Below, in pieces: positions 47,482 to 56,391 of a stretch of DNA of 64,000 bases. How positions within the stretch are numbered: the first letter of the stretch is position 1; every line of letters begins with the position of its first letter. The DNA lies in NCBI GenBank assembly GCA_902529115.1, contig CABZVB010000003.1, positions 47,680 through 111,679 on the forward strand, written 5' to 3'. Made by a program: the position numbers and the translations under genes. The DNA comes from an uncultured Balneola sp. (GTDB taxonomy: Bacteria > Bacteroidota > Rhodothermia > Balneolales > Balneolaceae). A model generated the notes under the pieces. It was not told the origin of the DNA. It searched no databases and saw nothing but the letters and a program-made list of their open reading frames with translations.

Positions 47482-48180
47482 TTAATTCTGTCTTTTTCGA
47501 CGAAGGTAAACAAAACTCATTAGCCCAATGAAGGCTAATAGAATAAAGATAACCTGACTATATACTTCCAAATAGACTCCCACCCTACGCCAGTTATCGC
47601 CCAACCACCACCCAGCATATACAAGGACTCCATTCCACAACATTGAACTAATAACAGAACTGAATACAGTCGGCCAAATGGAGAGCTTACTTGCCCCTGC
47701 AATCAAAGCTATAATAGATCTAGTTCCTGCAAGAAATCGGTTGCTTACCACTACCCACTGCCCGTAACTATGCATCCACTGCCTACCCTCTTGTAAATAG
47801 GAAGGATTAGCGAACCTTAAAATTAGTTTCGCTAGTGCATTCTTAGCAGTATTAGTGGACCCATCTGAATAATAATTGTCCAGACCATTTCCTTTTTGAA
47901 TAGTCATATTGGTTGATATTAACAACGGTCCTGCTAAGAAACTTCCCATTTGGTACATTGTCATAAACCCCAATACTGACATTATTACTGTTCCCAGCCA
48001 TAGACTTAGACTATTTATACTTCCAAAAGAAATTAGATATCCCCCAAAAGCTACGATAATATCACCAGGTATCGGGGGGACAATATTTTCAAAGTAGGCT
48101 ATTAGAAATAAGATTACATATATCATCACTGGAGATACTTGACCAATATAGTTGACTATAGTGTTAATTATATCTACCAT
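47482..48180 (-). CDS. DedA-family membrane protein
   Basis: A 232-residue inner-membrane protein with about five helices. It shows the DedA signatures: an N-terminal FENIVPPIPGDIIVAFGGYL loop, then the VVVSNRFLAGTRSIIALIAG segment with the conserved F/Y-x-R-x-x-P/A-G-x-R pattern. DedA proteins act as lipid flippases or scramblases, for example recycling undecaprenyl phosphate or phosphatidylethanolamine. It lies downstream of ispF on the same strand with a 54-base gap. Confidence 0.88.
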   Translation of the reverse strand: MVDIINTIVNYIGQVSPVMIYVILFLIAYFENIVPPIPGDIIVAFGGYLISFGSINSLSLWLGTVIMSVLGFMTMYQMGSFLAGPLLISTNMTIQKGNGLDNYYSDGSTNTAKNALAKLILRFANPSYLQEGRQWMHSYGQWVVVSNRFLAGTRSIIALIAGASKLSIWPTVFSSVISSMLWNGVLVYAGWWLGDNWRRVGVYLEVYSQVIFILLAFIGLMSFVYLRRKRQN

Positions 48181-48234
48181 TATATCGTACCCTTTCTAGA
48201 TGAACAGCGGCAATAAATCATACTGAAAGCAGAT

Positions 48235-48717
48235 TTAAATGTTCTTCTTTATTAAAACGGTGGCCATTACTGCAGCACCTTCATCTCGGCCAATAAAACC
48301 CATTCGTTCTGAAGTTGTAGCTTTAATCGATACCTGATCTAATTCCACAGACAGAATAGAAGCAATGCGCCCTCGTATAGAAGGTATAAAAGGCAGTAAC
48401 TTTGGGCGTTCCATTACTATAGTAGCGTCAATATTTCCTAGATTATATCCCTCATCACCAACTAACTCGTACGCCTTGGCCAACAAGAACGCACTGTCAG
48501 CATCCTTGTAAGTTGGATCAGTGTCCGGAAAATGGGTTCCAATATCTCCCAAAGCTAATGCCCCTAGTAAGGCATCGGTGATGGCATGCAAAAGTATATC
48601 CGCGTCTGAATGTCCATATAAGCCCATTTCATGAGCTATTGTAATACCTCCTAATATTAGCTGGCGGTCCGCCGACCATTTGTGAACATCATACCCAAAG
48701 CCAACTCGAATATCCAT
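48235..48717 (-). CDS. ispF: 2-C-methyl-D-erythritol 2,4-cyclodiphosphate synthase
   Basis: A 160-residue enzyme of the MEP isoprenoid pathway. Zinc ligands are visible in GFGYDVHKW and in the GLYGHSDADILLHAITDALLG stretch (split: HSDADILLHA, then ITDALLGA). The C-terminal TSERMGFIGRDEGAAVMAT binds the cytidine. It follows ispD after two bases, the classical ispDF pair. It closes CDP-methylerythritol phosphate to the cyclic diphosphate. Confidence 0.96.
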   Translation of the reverse strand: MDIRVGFGYDVHKWSADRQLILGGITIAHEMGLYGHSDADILLHAITDALLGALALGDIGTHFPDTDPTYKDADSAFLLAKAYELVGDEGYNLGNIDATIVMERPKLLPFIPSIRGRIASILSVELDQVSIKATTSERMGFIGRDEGAAVMATVLIKKNI

Positions 48718-48719
48718 AA

Positions 48720-49427
48720 CTACTGTGGCACGTCAAATGATCCTTCTTCTAAAATCATTTCAGCAACCCGTAAGTCTATGGGAAAGGTGATTTTTAAGTT
48801 TCTTCTATCACCTGCTATGACTTTAACCTTCCCTCCTATCCGTTCCACCAGAGAAGCATCATCCGTTCCAAAGTAGTCCTCTGCAATAGCCTTTTTGTAT
48901 GCTCTTTCGAGCAATGGCCGCTGAAAGATCTGAGGGGTTTGAGCTTGCCAAATTGCGCTACGTTTGGGTGTTTCTTGTATGAATCCTTTTACATCTACTC
49001 TTTTAATGGTGTCTTTGGCGGGAACGGCAACAATAGCACCACCATGGTCTCTAGCTTCGGAACAACATAACTCGACCAATGAAGTGGTAATAAATGGCCT
49101 AACTGCATCATGTACGGCTACCATGTTAACCTGATCATCAAGAGATTGGAGAGCATGGTGAATCGAGAATTGACGCTCAGAGCCACCTTCTACTACATCC
49201 ACACTCAAAGAGTCACTTTTAAAGGATGAGGCAATACTATTTCCTTGGGACATCCACAGATTAGATGTAGCTATAACAATTTGTACCAAACCGTCTACCC
49301 GTAAAAAATTACGAATGGTATGTTCTAGAATAGTAGTTCCTTTGAGCCGTAGATACGGCTTTGGGGTCTCCGATCTCATGCGGCTACCCGTTCCGGCAGC
49401 CGGTAATATTACGGCAAGTTTAATCAT
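48720..49427 (-). CDS. ispD: 2-C-methyl-D-erythritol 4-phosphate cytidylyltransferase
   Basis: A 235-residue nucleotidyltransferase of the MEP pathway. The N-terminal loop AVILPAAGTGSRMRSETPKP binds CTP. Other blocks are VAVHDAVRPFI, PAKDTIKRV and QTPQIFQRPLLERAYKKA. It makes CDP-methylerythritol, the precursor two steps before the ispF substrate. It is flanked by queA (12 bases upstream) and ispF, suggesting one transcript. Confidence 0.96.
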   Translation of the reverse strand: MIKLAVILPAAGTGSRMRSETPKPYLRLKGTTILEHTIRNFLRVDGLVQIVIATSNLWMSQGNSIASSFKSDSLSVDVVEGGSERQFSIHHALQSLDDQVNMVAVHDAVRPFITTSLVELCCSEARDHGGAIVAVPAKDTIKRVDVKGFIQETPKRSAIWQAQTPQIFQRPLLERAYKKAIAEDYFGTDDASLVERIGGKVKVIAGDRRNLKITFPIDLRVAEMILEEGSFDVPQ

Positions 49428-49439
49428 AAGCTAATATAG

Positions 49440-50495
49440 TTAAATAACCATCATCGCATCGCCAAAGGAAAATAGTCTATAGTCATTTTCTTTTGCTTCT
49501 TCATAAGCTTTCATGAGTAAATCGTAACCTGTAAAAGCAGCACCCAACATAAGCAAGGTAGATTCCGGCCGATGAAAATTGCTAATAAGCGACTCCGTTA
49601 TTTTGAACTGGTAGGGAGGATAGATAAATTTATCGGTCCACCCTGTACCCTGCTTACTCATTCCACTAGCCATAACACTAGTCTCAATTACACGCACTAC
49701 ACTGGCTCCCATGGCGATCACTTTATGCTTTTTACTCTTTAGTGCCACGTTTATTTGGTCCGATGTATCCTTTGAGATAAAATAATTCTCAGAATCCATT
49801 CGGTGTTTTGTCAGATCTTCCACCTCCACGTTCCGGAATGTACCCCATCCTATATGCAAAGTAATTGGTAGTATATGAACTCCTTTGGCTTTTATTTTCT
49901 CAATCAGTTCATTTGTAAAATGCATTCCTGCTGTAGGCGCAGCTACAGCACCGCGTTCAGTAGCAAATAATGTTTGATATCTCTCTTTATCTTCATCTAC
50001 TGGCTCTCGCTCAATGTATGGTGGTAAAGGCATTTTACCTAAAGAATCCAAGCGTTCATACAATTCATGATTGGGACCATCAAAAAGAAAGCGAATCGTT
50101 CTTCCTCGTGAAGTAGTATTATCCACCACTTCAGCCATTAATTCATTTTCTTCTTCTCCGAAATATAACTTATTGCCAATTCGAATTTTACGAGCGGGCT
50201 CTACCAATACATCCCATAACATATTCTCAGGTTGAAGCTCTCTTAGCAGAAATACCTCAATATCTGCTTCAGTCTTTTCTTTCTTACCATTCATGCGGGC
50301 AGGAAAGACTTTCGTATTGTTGTATACTAACACATCACCTTCATTCAAGTATTCATGTATATCTGAAAAACTTCGGTGTTCAATGGTTTGCTGGGCTTTA
50401 TTAAGAACCATTAACTTTGCGCTATCTCTTTCTTTAAGTGGAGCGTCTGGAATATTTAAGCCTTCTATTTCGTATCTAAAATCGGTAAGTTTCAT
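49440..50495 (-). CDS. queA: S-adenosylmethionine:tRNA ribosyltransferase-isomerase
   Basis: A 351-residue enzyme that adds the epoxyqueuosine cyclopentenyl precursor to preQ1-modified tRNA, using the ribose of SAM. Family blocks are DVLVYNNTKVFPARMNGKKE, YQTLFATERGAVAAPTAGMH, FTNELIEKIKAKGV and SNFHRPESTLLMLGAAFTG. The length is normal. It heads the queA-ispD-ispF transcript. A queuosine precursor transporter is encoded at 2710-3444. Confidence 0.96.
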   Translation of the reverse strand: MKLTDFRYEIEGLNIPDAPLKERDSAKLMVLNKAQQTIEHRSFSDIHEYLNEGDVLVYNNTKVFPARMNGKKEKTEADIEVFLLRELQPENMLWDVLVEPARKIRIGNKLYFGEEENELMAEVVDNTTSRGRTIRFLFDGPNHELYERLDSLGKMPLPPYIEREPVDEDKERYQTLFATERGAVAAPTAGMHFTNELIEKIKAKGVHILPITLHIGWGTFRNVEVEDLTKHRMDSENYFISKDTSDQINVALKSKKHKVIAMGASVVRVIETSVMASGMSKQGTGWTDKFIYPPYQFKITESLISNFHRPESTLLMLGAAFTGYDLLMKAYEEAKENDYRLFSFGDAMMVI

Positions 50496-50739
50496 TCCTA
50501 GTCTTTACTTCTTGAGCTTAATTATTAATCAATATCTTATTTCTTTTAAGCTACTGTAATAGAGAATCCTAATGAGGCACTATTTCATTATTCAAAAGAT
50601 TAAAAGATACTATTTTTGAGGTCTAGAAGCAATTTCAAATAACCATAGTTTAGGTTTATTATTTGAAGACTATTCATTATTATAGACCTAGAAAAGTTAT
50701 CGATTTGGGTATGAAGTTTAAAGACCTTATAACATTAAT

Positions 50740-51267
50740 ATGAAATCACTTTTTTTCCTCATAGCACTAGTTGTCACACTCAGTTTATCCTTAGATACTC
50801 AAGCACAACTACGCAAAAATTTACCAACACCGTATGATTATTCAGGACCTATCATTAATCGTACAACTCCAACTGTTCAGTACAGTTTGAATCAATTTTT
50901 CCAAAAAATTAATGTCCAAATGTCTCAGTCCTATGAAGTGAGTTTTGCTTCGATTGGCGGGGGAGTTCAAAATATAAATTCCTACACCAATACCCTTCAG
51001 TTTGCATTTAGTCCTAAATTACAAGGCAGGGTAGATGTATCATTTTTACACTCACCTTTTGGCGGAAACAAACTTGGCTTTGGATCAAATGCCAGCGAAT
51101 TTCAACAAGGTTTCAGTCCTCGAGTAATGATTCGAAATGCTGAATTAAACTATAAAATTTCAGAAAAAGCTTTTTTGCGAGTACAGTATCAACAGCTGCC
51201 CAATACTATGGGGTACAACGTCTATTCTAGATTTAACCCGTATAGATCATACGGAATGTGGTACTAG
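50740..51267 (+). CDS. Putative secreted protein of unknown family
   Basis: A 175-residue protein with a clear signal peptide (FFLIALVVTLSLSLDTQAQ, cleavage near residue 22). The mature part is rich in aromatic, asparagine and glutamine residues with alternating polar/hydrophobic strands (FAFSPKLQGRVDVSFLHSPF, AFLRVQYQQLP), suggesting a beta-rich periplasmic or outer-membrane protein. I recognise no family. It opens a tight plus-strand run: nine bases separate it from the LytR_C gene. Confidence 0.75.
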   Translation: MKSLFFLIALVVTLSLSLDTQAQLRKNLPTPYDYSGPIINRTTPTVQYSLNQFFQKINVQMSQSYEVSFASIGGGVQNINSYTNTLQFAFSPKLQGRVDVSFLHSPFGGNKLGFGSNASEFQQGFSPRVMIRNAELNYKISEKAFLRVQYQQLPNTMGYNVYSRFNPYRSYGMWY

Positions 51268-51276
51268 AAAGATTAC

Positions 51277-51735
51277 ATGAGTCAGACGCCCACAAAATCT
51301 TCTTCTAATACTCTTTATTTGCATGCGGCAATTGGCTTTTTAACTCTTTTATTAGTCATTCTATTACTTGCTGTTTTTACCAGAGTTGTGTTCCCAAGGA
51401 TTCAGAATGAAAGAGCAGAGCAAAACGCCCAACTCATCAGTGATATCATCCAAGTTGAAGTACTTAATGGATGTGGAGTATCTGGTATTGCTAATGCCTA
51501 CACTTCCGTATTAAGAAAAAATGGGTTTGATGTGGTTGAGACTGGTAATTTTGATCATTTCGATATAAAAAACACCATGATAATATCCCGAAGCGGAGTC
51601 ATGGCTAATGCCTATCGTGTGGCCGATGCTTTAGGTGTTAAACCCCTACATATAATCCAAGAGGAATCCCCGGATTTTTTTCTAGATGTTACCGTTGTAA
51701 TTGGCCAAGATTACGAATCGCTGAACACAGATTAA
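51277..51735 (+). CDS. LytR C-terminal (LytR_C) domain membrane protein
   Basis: A 152-residue protein with a single N-terminal membrane helix (about 15-38) and a LytR_C domain. The domain shows IQVEVLNGCGVSGIANAYTS, the FDVVETGNFDHFD turn and TMIISRSGVMANAYRVADAL. The domain is found at the end of LytR-CpsA-Psr proteins and alone in many Bacteroidota-like genomes. Its exact role in envelope biology is unknown. rsfS starts two bases after its stop, a conserved neighbourhood. Confidence 0.85.
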   Translation: MSQTPTKSSSNTLYLHAAIGFLTLLLVILLLAVFTRVVFPRIQNERAEQNAQLISDIIQVEVLNGCGVSGIANAYTSVLRKNGFDVVETGNFDHFDIKNTMIISRSGVMANAYRVADALGVKPLHIIQEESPDFFLDVTVVIGQDYESLNTD

Positions 51736-51737
51736 CA

Positions 51738-52139
51738 ATGACAAAAATAGAAAAACCTGCAAATAATCAATTCATCGAGGCAACTCCAGATTCCAAAACC
51801 CTTGTTAACCATATTATTGAGGGTATGGAAAGTAAAAAAGCCAAAGATATTACAGTTTTAGATATCTCTGCTCAAACCACATTAGCGGATTTCTTCGTGA
51901 TTTGTACTGGTAATTCGGACACCCAAATTAAAGCTATAGCTGACGCTGTAGAGGCTGAGGTACAAGAAAAAACAGGTGATAAAGCTTGGAAAAAGGAAGG
52001 CTTGCAGGCTAAGTCTTGGATTATTTTGGATTTTATCCATACAGTCGTTCATATAATGACAAAGGAGAAAAGAAGTTTCTATAATTTAGAACTCATCTGG
52101 AACGACTCTAAAACAACCTATATAAAATCTGAAGGGTAA
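51738..52139 (+). CDS. rsfS: Ribosome silencing factor RsfS
   Basis: A 133-residue protein of the RsfS/Iojap family. It shows KAKDITVLDISAQTTLADFF, VICTGNSDTQIKAIADAVE and AKSWIILDFIHTVVHIMT. It binds ribosomal protein L14 and blocks subunit joining when nutrients are scarce. The gene is spaced two to four bases from both neighbours. Confidence 0.95.
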   Translation: MTKIEKPANNQFIEATPDSKTLVNHIIEGMESKKAKDITVLDISAQTTLADFFVICTGNSDTQIKAIADAVEAEVQEKTGDKAWKKEGLQAKSWIILDFIHTVVHIMTKEKRSFYNLELIWNDSKTTYIKSEG

Positions 52140-52143
52140 ACGA

Positions 52144-53121
52144 ATGGGCTTCCGAATTTTAGTTACGGAACCTATTCCAGCATCCAATATTGAGTTTCTC
52201 CAGAATTTAGGTGAAGTTACGATAGGTAAACAAGGGCAGTTTCTGACAGAGGATTCATTACTTGAGGTAATAGGACAGTATGACGCCTTGCTTTGCATGC
52301 TTTCAACCCCAGTAACATCTAGAATATTAGAAGCTGCAAAGAAATTAAAAATTGTCGCTAATTTTGCAGTAGGCTACAATAATATTGATGTCCAAGCTGC
52401 TCACCGTTTTAATATTCAAGTGGCTAATACGCCAGATGTACTCACGGAGTCCTGCGCCGATTTCACGATGGGTCTTCTTCTAGCAACCACCCGTAGATTC
52501 AATAAAGCCGAACAATATCTTAGAGATGGACATTTTACCCAATGGGAACCAATGGGATTTTTAGGCATGGAACTCGCAGGGAAAAAACTTGGAATCATTG
52601 GAATGGGGCGCATTGGACAATCTTTTGCGAAGAGAGCTCAGGCATTCGGAATGAAAATTTACTACCATAATCGTAGAAAATTAGCCGCCTCCATTGAACA
52701 ACTTACTCAAGCAACATTTGTTGATGATCTAGATACCTTACTAAGTAATTCAGACGTCGTCAGTCTGCATTGTCCCTTACAAGAGAGCACACACCATCTC
52801 ATCGACGCTCAGCGTCTAAGCCTAATGCAATCACATGCCATTCTGCTGAATATTTCTAGAGGACCGGTCATAGATGAAAAAGCTTTAGCCCAATCACTAC
52901 ATCAGGGGCACATTGGTGGAGCTGGTATCGACGTATACGAATTTGAGCCAAGCGTTGATCCCGACCTACTCACCGCACCGAATTGTACACTACTTCCCCA
53001 TATTGCAAGTGCTACACACGAAACCCGAACAGCTATAGGACAATTAGCAGCGAACGCTATCGCTGGGATTCTTAATCAAAAGGATCCGAGTGATATTCCA
53101 AACCTAATTCCCACTTCTTAA
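52144..53121 (+). CDS. D-isomer 2-hydroxyacid dehydrogenase, glyoxylate/hydroxypyruvate reductase-like
   Basis: A 325-residue NAD(P)-dependent enzyme. The dinucleotide fold is KKLGIIGMGRIGQSFAKRAQ. The catalytic Arg lies in LNISRGPVIDE, the Glu in AGIDVYEFEP and the His in LLPHIASATHETR. The FAVGYNNIDVQAAHRF block is typical of D-glycerate dehydrogenases and glyoxylate reductases. The true substrate is not set by sequence. It sits between rsfS and a MATE exporter, within ten bases of both. Confidence 0.88.
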   Translation: MGFRILVTEPIPASNIEFLQNLGEVTIGKQGQFLTEDSLLEVIGQYDALLCMLSTPVTSRILEAAKKLKIVANFAVGYNNIDVQAAHRFNIQVANTPDVLTESCADFTMGLLLATTRRFNKAEQYLRDGHFTQWEPMGFLGMELAGKKLGIIGMGRIGQSFAKRAQAFGMKIYYHNRRKLAASIEQLTQATFVDDLDTLLSNSDVVSLHCPLQESTHHLIDAQRLSLMQSHAILLNISRGPVIDEKALAQSLHQGHIGGAGIDVYEFEPSVDPDLLTAPNCTLLPHIASATHETRTAIGQLAANAIAGILNQKDPSDIPNLIPTS

Positions 53122-53131
53122 TCATATTGCC

Positions 53132-54475
53132 ATGTCCATTACAATTAGTTCGGTTCAAAAAGAAGTGTCGGCGCTTGGTAAAATTGGTGGACCTATTGTA
53201 GGCACTCAATTGCTAGGAATGGGATTGAATGTTACAGATACTATCATGGCAGGTCAACTAAGCGCCGCAGATCTAGCAGGTGTAGCGGTAGGAAATGCAC
53301 TATATCTGCCCATATTCATGTTTGGCATCGGAACACTTGTAGCTATTAATCCAGTAGTTTCACACCATCTTGGAGGCAAACGATTCGATGAAATAGGTAA
53401 AAGCGCACAGCAAATGTTATGGGTAGTAGCCTTGATTGCACTTCCTTCTTTTTTTCTGGTTCGATGGCTGCCTGAATTAATGCCTATTGTAAGGGTAGAC
53501 ACAGAAATCATCCCCCTTGCAACTAATTATATGCTGGCTGCATCTTGGGGAATCCCCGCCTACTTTTTGTTTTCAGGATTTCGTTATTTCAGTGAAGGAT
53601 TAGCTTACACTAGGCCTGCTATGTTGGTAGCACTAGGTATGCTTATAGTCAATATCCCAGCGGACTATATATTCATGTATGGGGCTTTTGGACTACCCCA
53701 ATTAGGGGCTGAAGGTACGGGGTACGCCACTTCCCTAGTGCAATGGGCAGGTGGACTTTCTATGTTAATATTTACCGCGAAGTTCAAAACATATCGCAGA
53801 TTCAAAATTTTTGTCCGTACCAAAGGTCCCGATTGGGATCGCATTGCTGAACTATTAAAAATTGGAATCCCTAATGCCTTGAGTACAACGATGGAGGTTC
53901 TTTTATTTGCTGCTGTTAGCGTACTCATGGGCACTCTTAGTGTACAGGCTTCTGCTGCCCACCAAGTGGCTATCAATATTGCCGCTACTGTTTTTATGAT
54001 TCCTCTGGGATTATCTTTGGCTATTTCACAACGCGTAGGAATTTCAATAGGTAAAGGACTTATCCAAGAGGCACGTTTCAGGGGTTTTATGGGTACTGCT
54101 GTTTGTACTGGAGTAACCACTATTACTGCTATATTGCTCTTTAGTTTTCCGGAGACAATTGTAAGCATATATACCCAAGATTTAGAAGTTTCTAATTTAG
54201 CAGTGAGCTTAGTCTTCTTTGCAGCCGTTTTCCAACTATCCGACGGTCTACAAGTGGGGGCTTTTGGAGCGCTTAGAGGCCTAAAGGATACTCGTATGCC
54301 TATGGTATTCAACTTAATTTCCTATTGGTTTATTGGTTTTTCTGTGGGTTATTATCTGAGTTTTATTGGGGGATATGGTCCTAAAGGACTATGGATGGGA
54401 CTTATTGCAGGATTAACTACTGCTGCTATGTTACACAATACACGCTTCCATCTTTTAACGCGGAATAAAAACTAA
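53132..54475 (+). CDS. MATE-family multidrug/metabolite exporter
   Basis: A 447-residue protein with about 12 membrane helices in two related halves. It has MATE signatures: KIGGPIVGTQLLGMGLNVTD and TIMAGQLSAADLAG in the first half, and ALSTTMEVLLFAAVSVLMG and HQVAINIAATVFMIPLGLS in the second. It exports cationic compounds in exchange for Na+ or H+. The polyketide synthase starts 43 bases after its stop, so it could export the product, but MATE genes also occur in many other contexts. Confidence 0.93.
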   Translation: MSITISSVQKEVSALGKIGGPIVGTQLLGMGLNVTDTIMAGQLSAADLAGVAVGNALYLPIFMFGIGTLVAINPVVSHHLGGKRFDEIGKSAQQMLWVVALIALPSFFLVRWLPELMPIVRVDTEIIPLATNYMLAASWGIPAYFLFSGFRYFSEGLAYTRPAMLVALGMLIVNIPADYIFMYGAFGLPQLGAEGTGYATSLVQWAGGLSMLIFTAKFKTYRRFKIFVRTKGPDWDRIAELLKIGIPNALSTTMEVLLFAAVSVLMGTLSVQASAAHQVAINIAATVFMIPLGLSLAISQRVGISIGKGLIQEARFRGFMGTAVCTGVTTITAILLFSFPETIVSIYTQDLEVSNLAVSLVFFAAVFQLSDGLQVGAFGALRGLKDTRMPMVFNLISYWFIGFSVGYYLSFIGGYGPKGLWMGLIAGLTTAAMLHNTRFHLLTRNKN

Positions 54476-54518
54476 CAAAGAGACCGAACCAATAGTATAG
54501 CTTTATTGTAATAGTAAT

Positions 54519-55640
54519 ATGCCTAGCTACATTCATTACTTAGAAACATCTGTTCCAGTAACTCAAGGTAATCAACGCGAGTTATTGGATAGACTAAAAT
54601 CCTTTCACAAGAATGACAGGAAGACTCAGGCAATTTTACACAGGATCTATACCCAATCCGGTATCGATCGCCGCCATACTGTTTTAGATGATTATTACTC
54701 GGAAGATCCGCACAGTTTTTTTCATCGTTGTTTTAACCCAGAATATATACCTACTACAGGTGAACGAAATAAACAGTATGAATCCGCAGCAAAGGAGCTC
54801 TTTTTAAAAACTGCCAACGCTTTAATTCAGAAACATAAAAAGACTGATCTCCCAGCAATAAGTCATGTAATAACGGTATCATGTACAGGTTTTTTTGCCC
54901 CAGGCCCAGACTATGAAATTGTTAAAGAGTTGGGCTTAGCTTCAAGTGTAGAACGCTATCATATAGGCTTTATGGGCTGTTATGCTGCTTTCCCAGCCTT
55001 ACGTATGGCTAAGGCATTTTGTGATCAAAATCCTAAGGCTATGATACTCATTGTGGCTACTGAGCTTTGTTCTTTACACTTTAACCCTAAAACTGATCAC
55101 GATACTTTAATAGCAGGATCTGTTTTTGCGGATGGATCTGCAGGCGCCCTAGTTTCTGCTGTTAAACCGGTGAGGTCTGCCTTTAAAATAGAAGATTTCG
55201 CAAATGATCTAGCCTATGAAGGAGAGCAGGATATGGCCTGGACTATCGGTGATACAGGTTTTGATATGACATTATCCTCATATGTACCCGATATTATTAA
55301 AAATAATATAGATGCTATCACCGATTCTCTTTTTTCTGGCTTTGATTTAGGAGTAGAGGATATTGGCTACTGGGCAATACATCCAGGAGGGCGAGCTATC
55401 TTAGATAAAGTAGAACAGAACTTTGAGCTAGGAGATAAAGCCTTGGACGCATCTAGAACAATTCTTAAAAACAATGGCAACATGAGTAGTGCTACTATTT
55501 TATTTGTATTGGATGAACTACTCAGTCGCCCCCCATCTCAAGCTCATACTCGCGAAGGACGTAATACTGTATTAACAATGGCTTTTGGCCCAGGTCTAAG
55601 CATAGAAACGGCTTTACTACGTCGTATAGAACCCAGTTAA
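54519..55640 (+). CDS. Type III polyketide synthase (chalcone/stilbene synthase-like)
   Basis: A 373-residue homodimeric ketosynthase. The catalytic triad is complete: Cys122 (TVSCTGFFAPGPDYEIV), His288 (YWAIHPGGRAILDKVE) and Asn321 (KNNGNMSSATILFVLDE). The C-terminal GFGPG loop reads MAFGPGLSIE. Type III enzymes extend an acyl-CoA starter with malonyl-CoA without a carrier protein, giving alkylpyrones or alkylresorcinols in bacteria. A methyltransferase and an FAD hydroxylase follow at once. That order recalls the Streptomyces srsABC phenolic-lipid set and the Bacillus bpsAB pair. Starter and cyclisation type are not readable by eye. Confidence 0.93.
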   Translation: MPSYIHYLETSVPVTQGNQRELLDRLKSFHKNDRKTQAILHRIYTQSGIDRRHTVLDDYYSEDPHSFFHRCFNPEYIPTTGERNKQYESAAKELFLKTANALIQKHKKTDLPAISHVITVSCTGFFAPGPDYEIVKELGLASSVERYHIGFMGCYAAFPALRMAKAFCDQNPKAMILIVATELCSLHFNPKTDHDTLIAGSVFADGSAGALVSAVKPVRSAFKIEDFANDLAYEGEQDMAWTIGDTGFDMTLSSYVPDIIKNNIDAITDSLFSGFDLGVEDIGYWAIHPGGRAILDKVEQNFELGDKALDASRTILKNNGNMSSATILFVLDELLSRPPSQAHTREGRNTVLTMAFGPGLSIETALLRRIEPS

Positions 55641-55647
55641 ATAGCCT

Positions 55648-56391
55648 ATGTTTACACTTTTGGGTCAACGACAAGGCAATCTAATCGAACAAATGGACGC
55701 TGAAGATGCCGATTGTAAGCATCTCGAACAAACCTATGCCGATTTCTATGCTTTAAATAGATTGATATCTCAATGGAATAGAGTATATGCAAAATATATT
55801 CGTCCTCATGCAAAGGAAATTCAAAGACAAGGAAATATATTTAAAGTGTGTGATATAGGTTGTGGGGGTGGGGACATCGCTTTTCTTCTATTTAAATGGC
55901 TAAAAAAAGATGGAATTAAAGCACATATTATCGGCATAGATATTGATAATCGCGCGATAGCTTGGGCAAAAGCCAATAGAATAGTGTCAGCCGAAACAGC
56001 TCAAGTAAATAAAAAAAAATCCGTCGGGCTATTTTTTGAGTGTATATCTACTTCTGAATTGATACATCGCAACCATAAAGTAGATCTAGTTATAAATAAT
56101 CACGTACTCCATCATATACCCTTTGAAAAGATTAACCCATTTTTAACCGAATGTGCAGCATTAGGCACAAGGGTTATTTGTAATGATTTAGAACGAAGCA
56201 GTTTGGCATATAGCCTCTTTAGTCTATGTTTTCCTCTGCGATATAGATCTTCATTTATTTATCAGGACGGACGCATTAGCCTGAAGAAAAGTTTTCGTAA
56301 GAAGGAACTGGAAGAACTTAGTTCAATAGGTTGGAGGGTTCAAAGATTGTTTCCTTTTCGCTTGCTGCTAATGTATGAGGCAAAATCATGA
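55648..56391 (+). CDS. Class I SAM-dependent methyltransferase
   Basis: A 247-residue protein with the SAM-binding motif I VCDIGCGGGDIAFLLF, the acidic end of strand 2 in IIGIDIDNRAIAWAKANR, and a motif IV-like block DLVINNHVLHHIPFEK. The C-terminal part has RYRSSFIYQDGRISLKKSFR. It starts seven bases after the polyketide synthase and its stop overlaps the monooxygenase start (ATGA). It probably O- or C-methylates the polyketide product. It is of the UbiE-like class I fold, not the ICMT-type membrane methyltransferase of srsB. Confidence 0.88.
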   Translation: MFTLLGQRQGNLIEQMDAEDADCKHLEQTYADFYALNRLISQWNRVYAKYIRPHAKEIQRQGNIFKVCDIGCGGGDIAFLLFKWLKKDGIKAHIIGIDIDNRAIAWAKANRIVSAETAQVNKKKSVGLFFECISTSELIHRNHKVDLVINNHVLHHIPFEKINPFLTECAALGTRVICNDLERSSLAYSLFSLCFPLRYRSSFIYQDGRISLKKSFRKKELEELSSIGWRVQRLFPFRLLLMYEAKS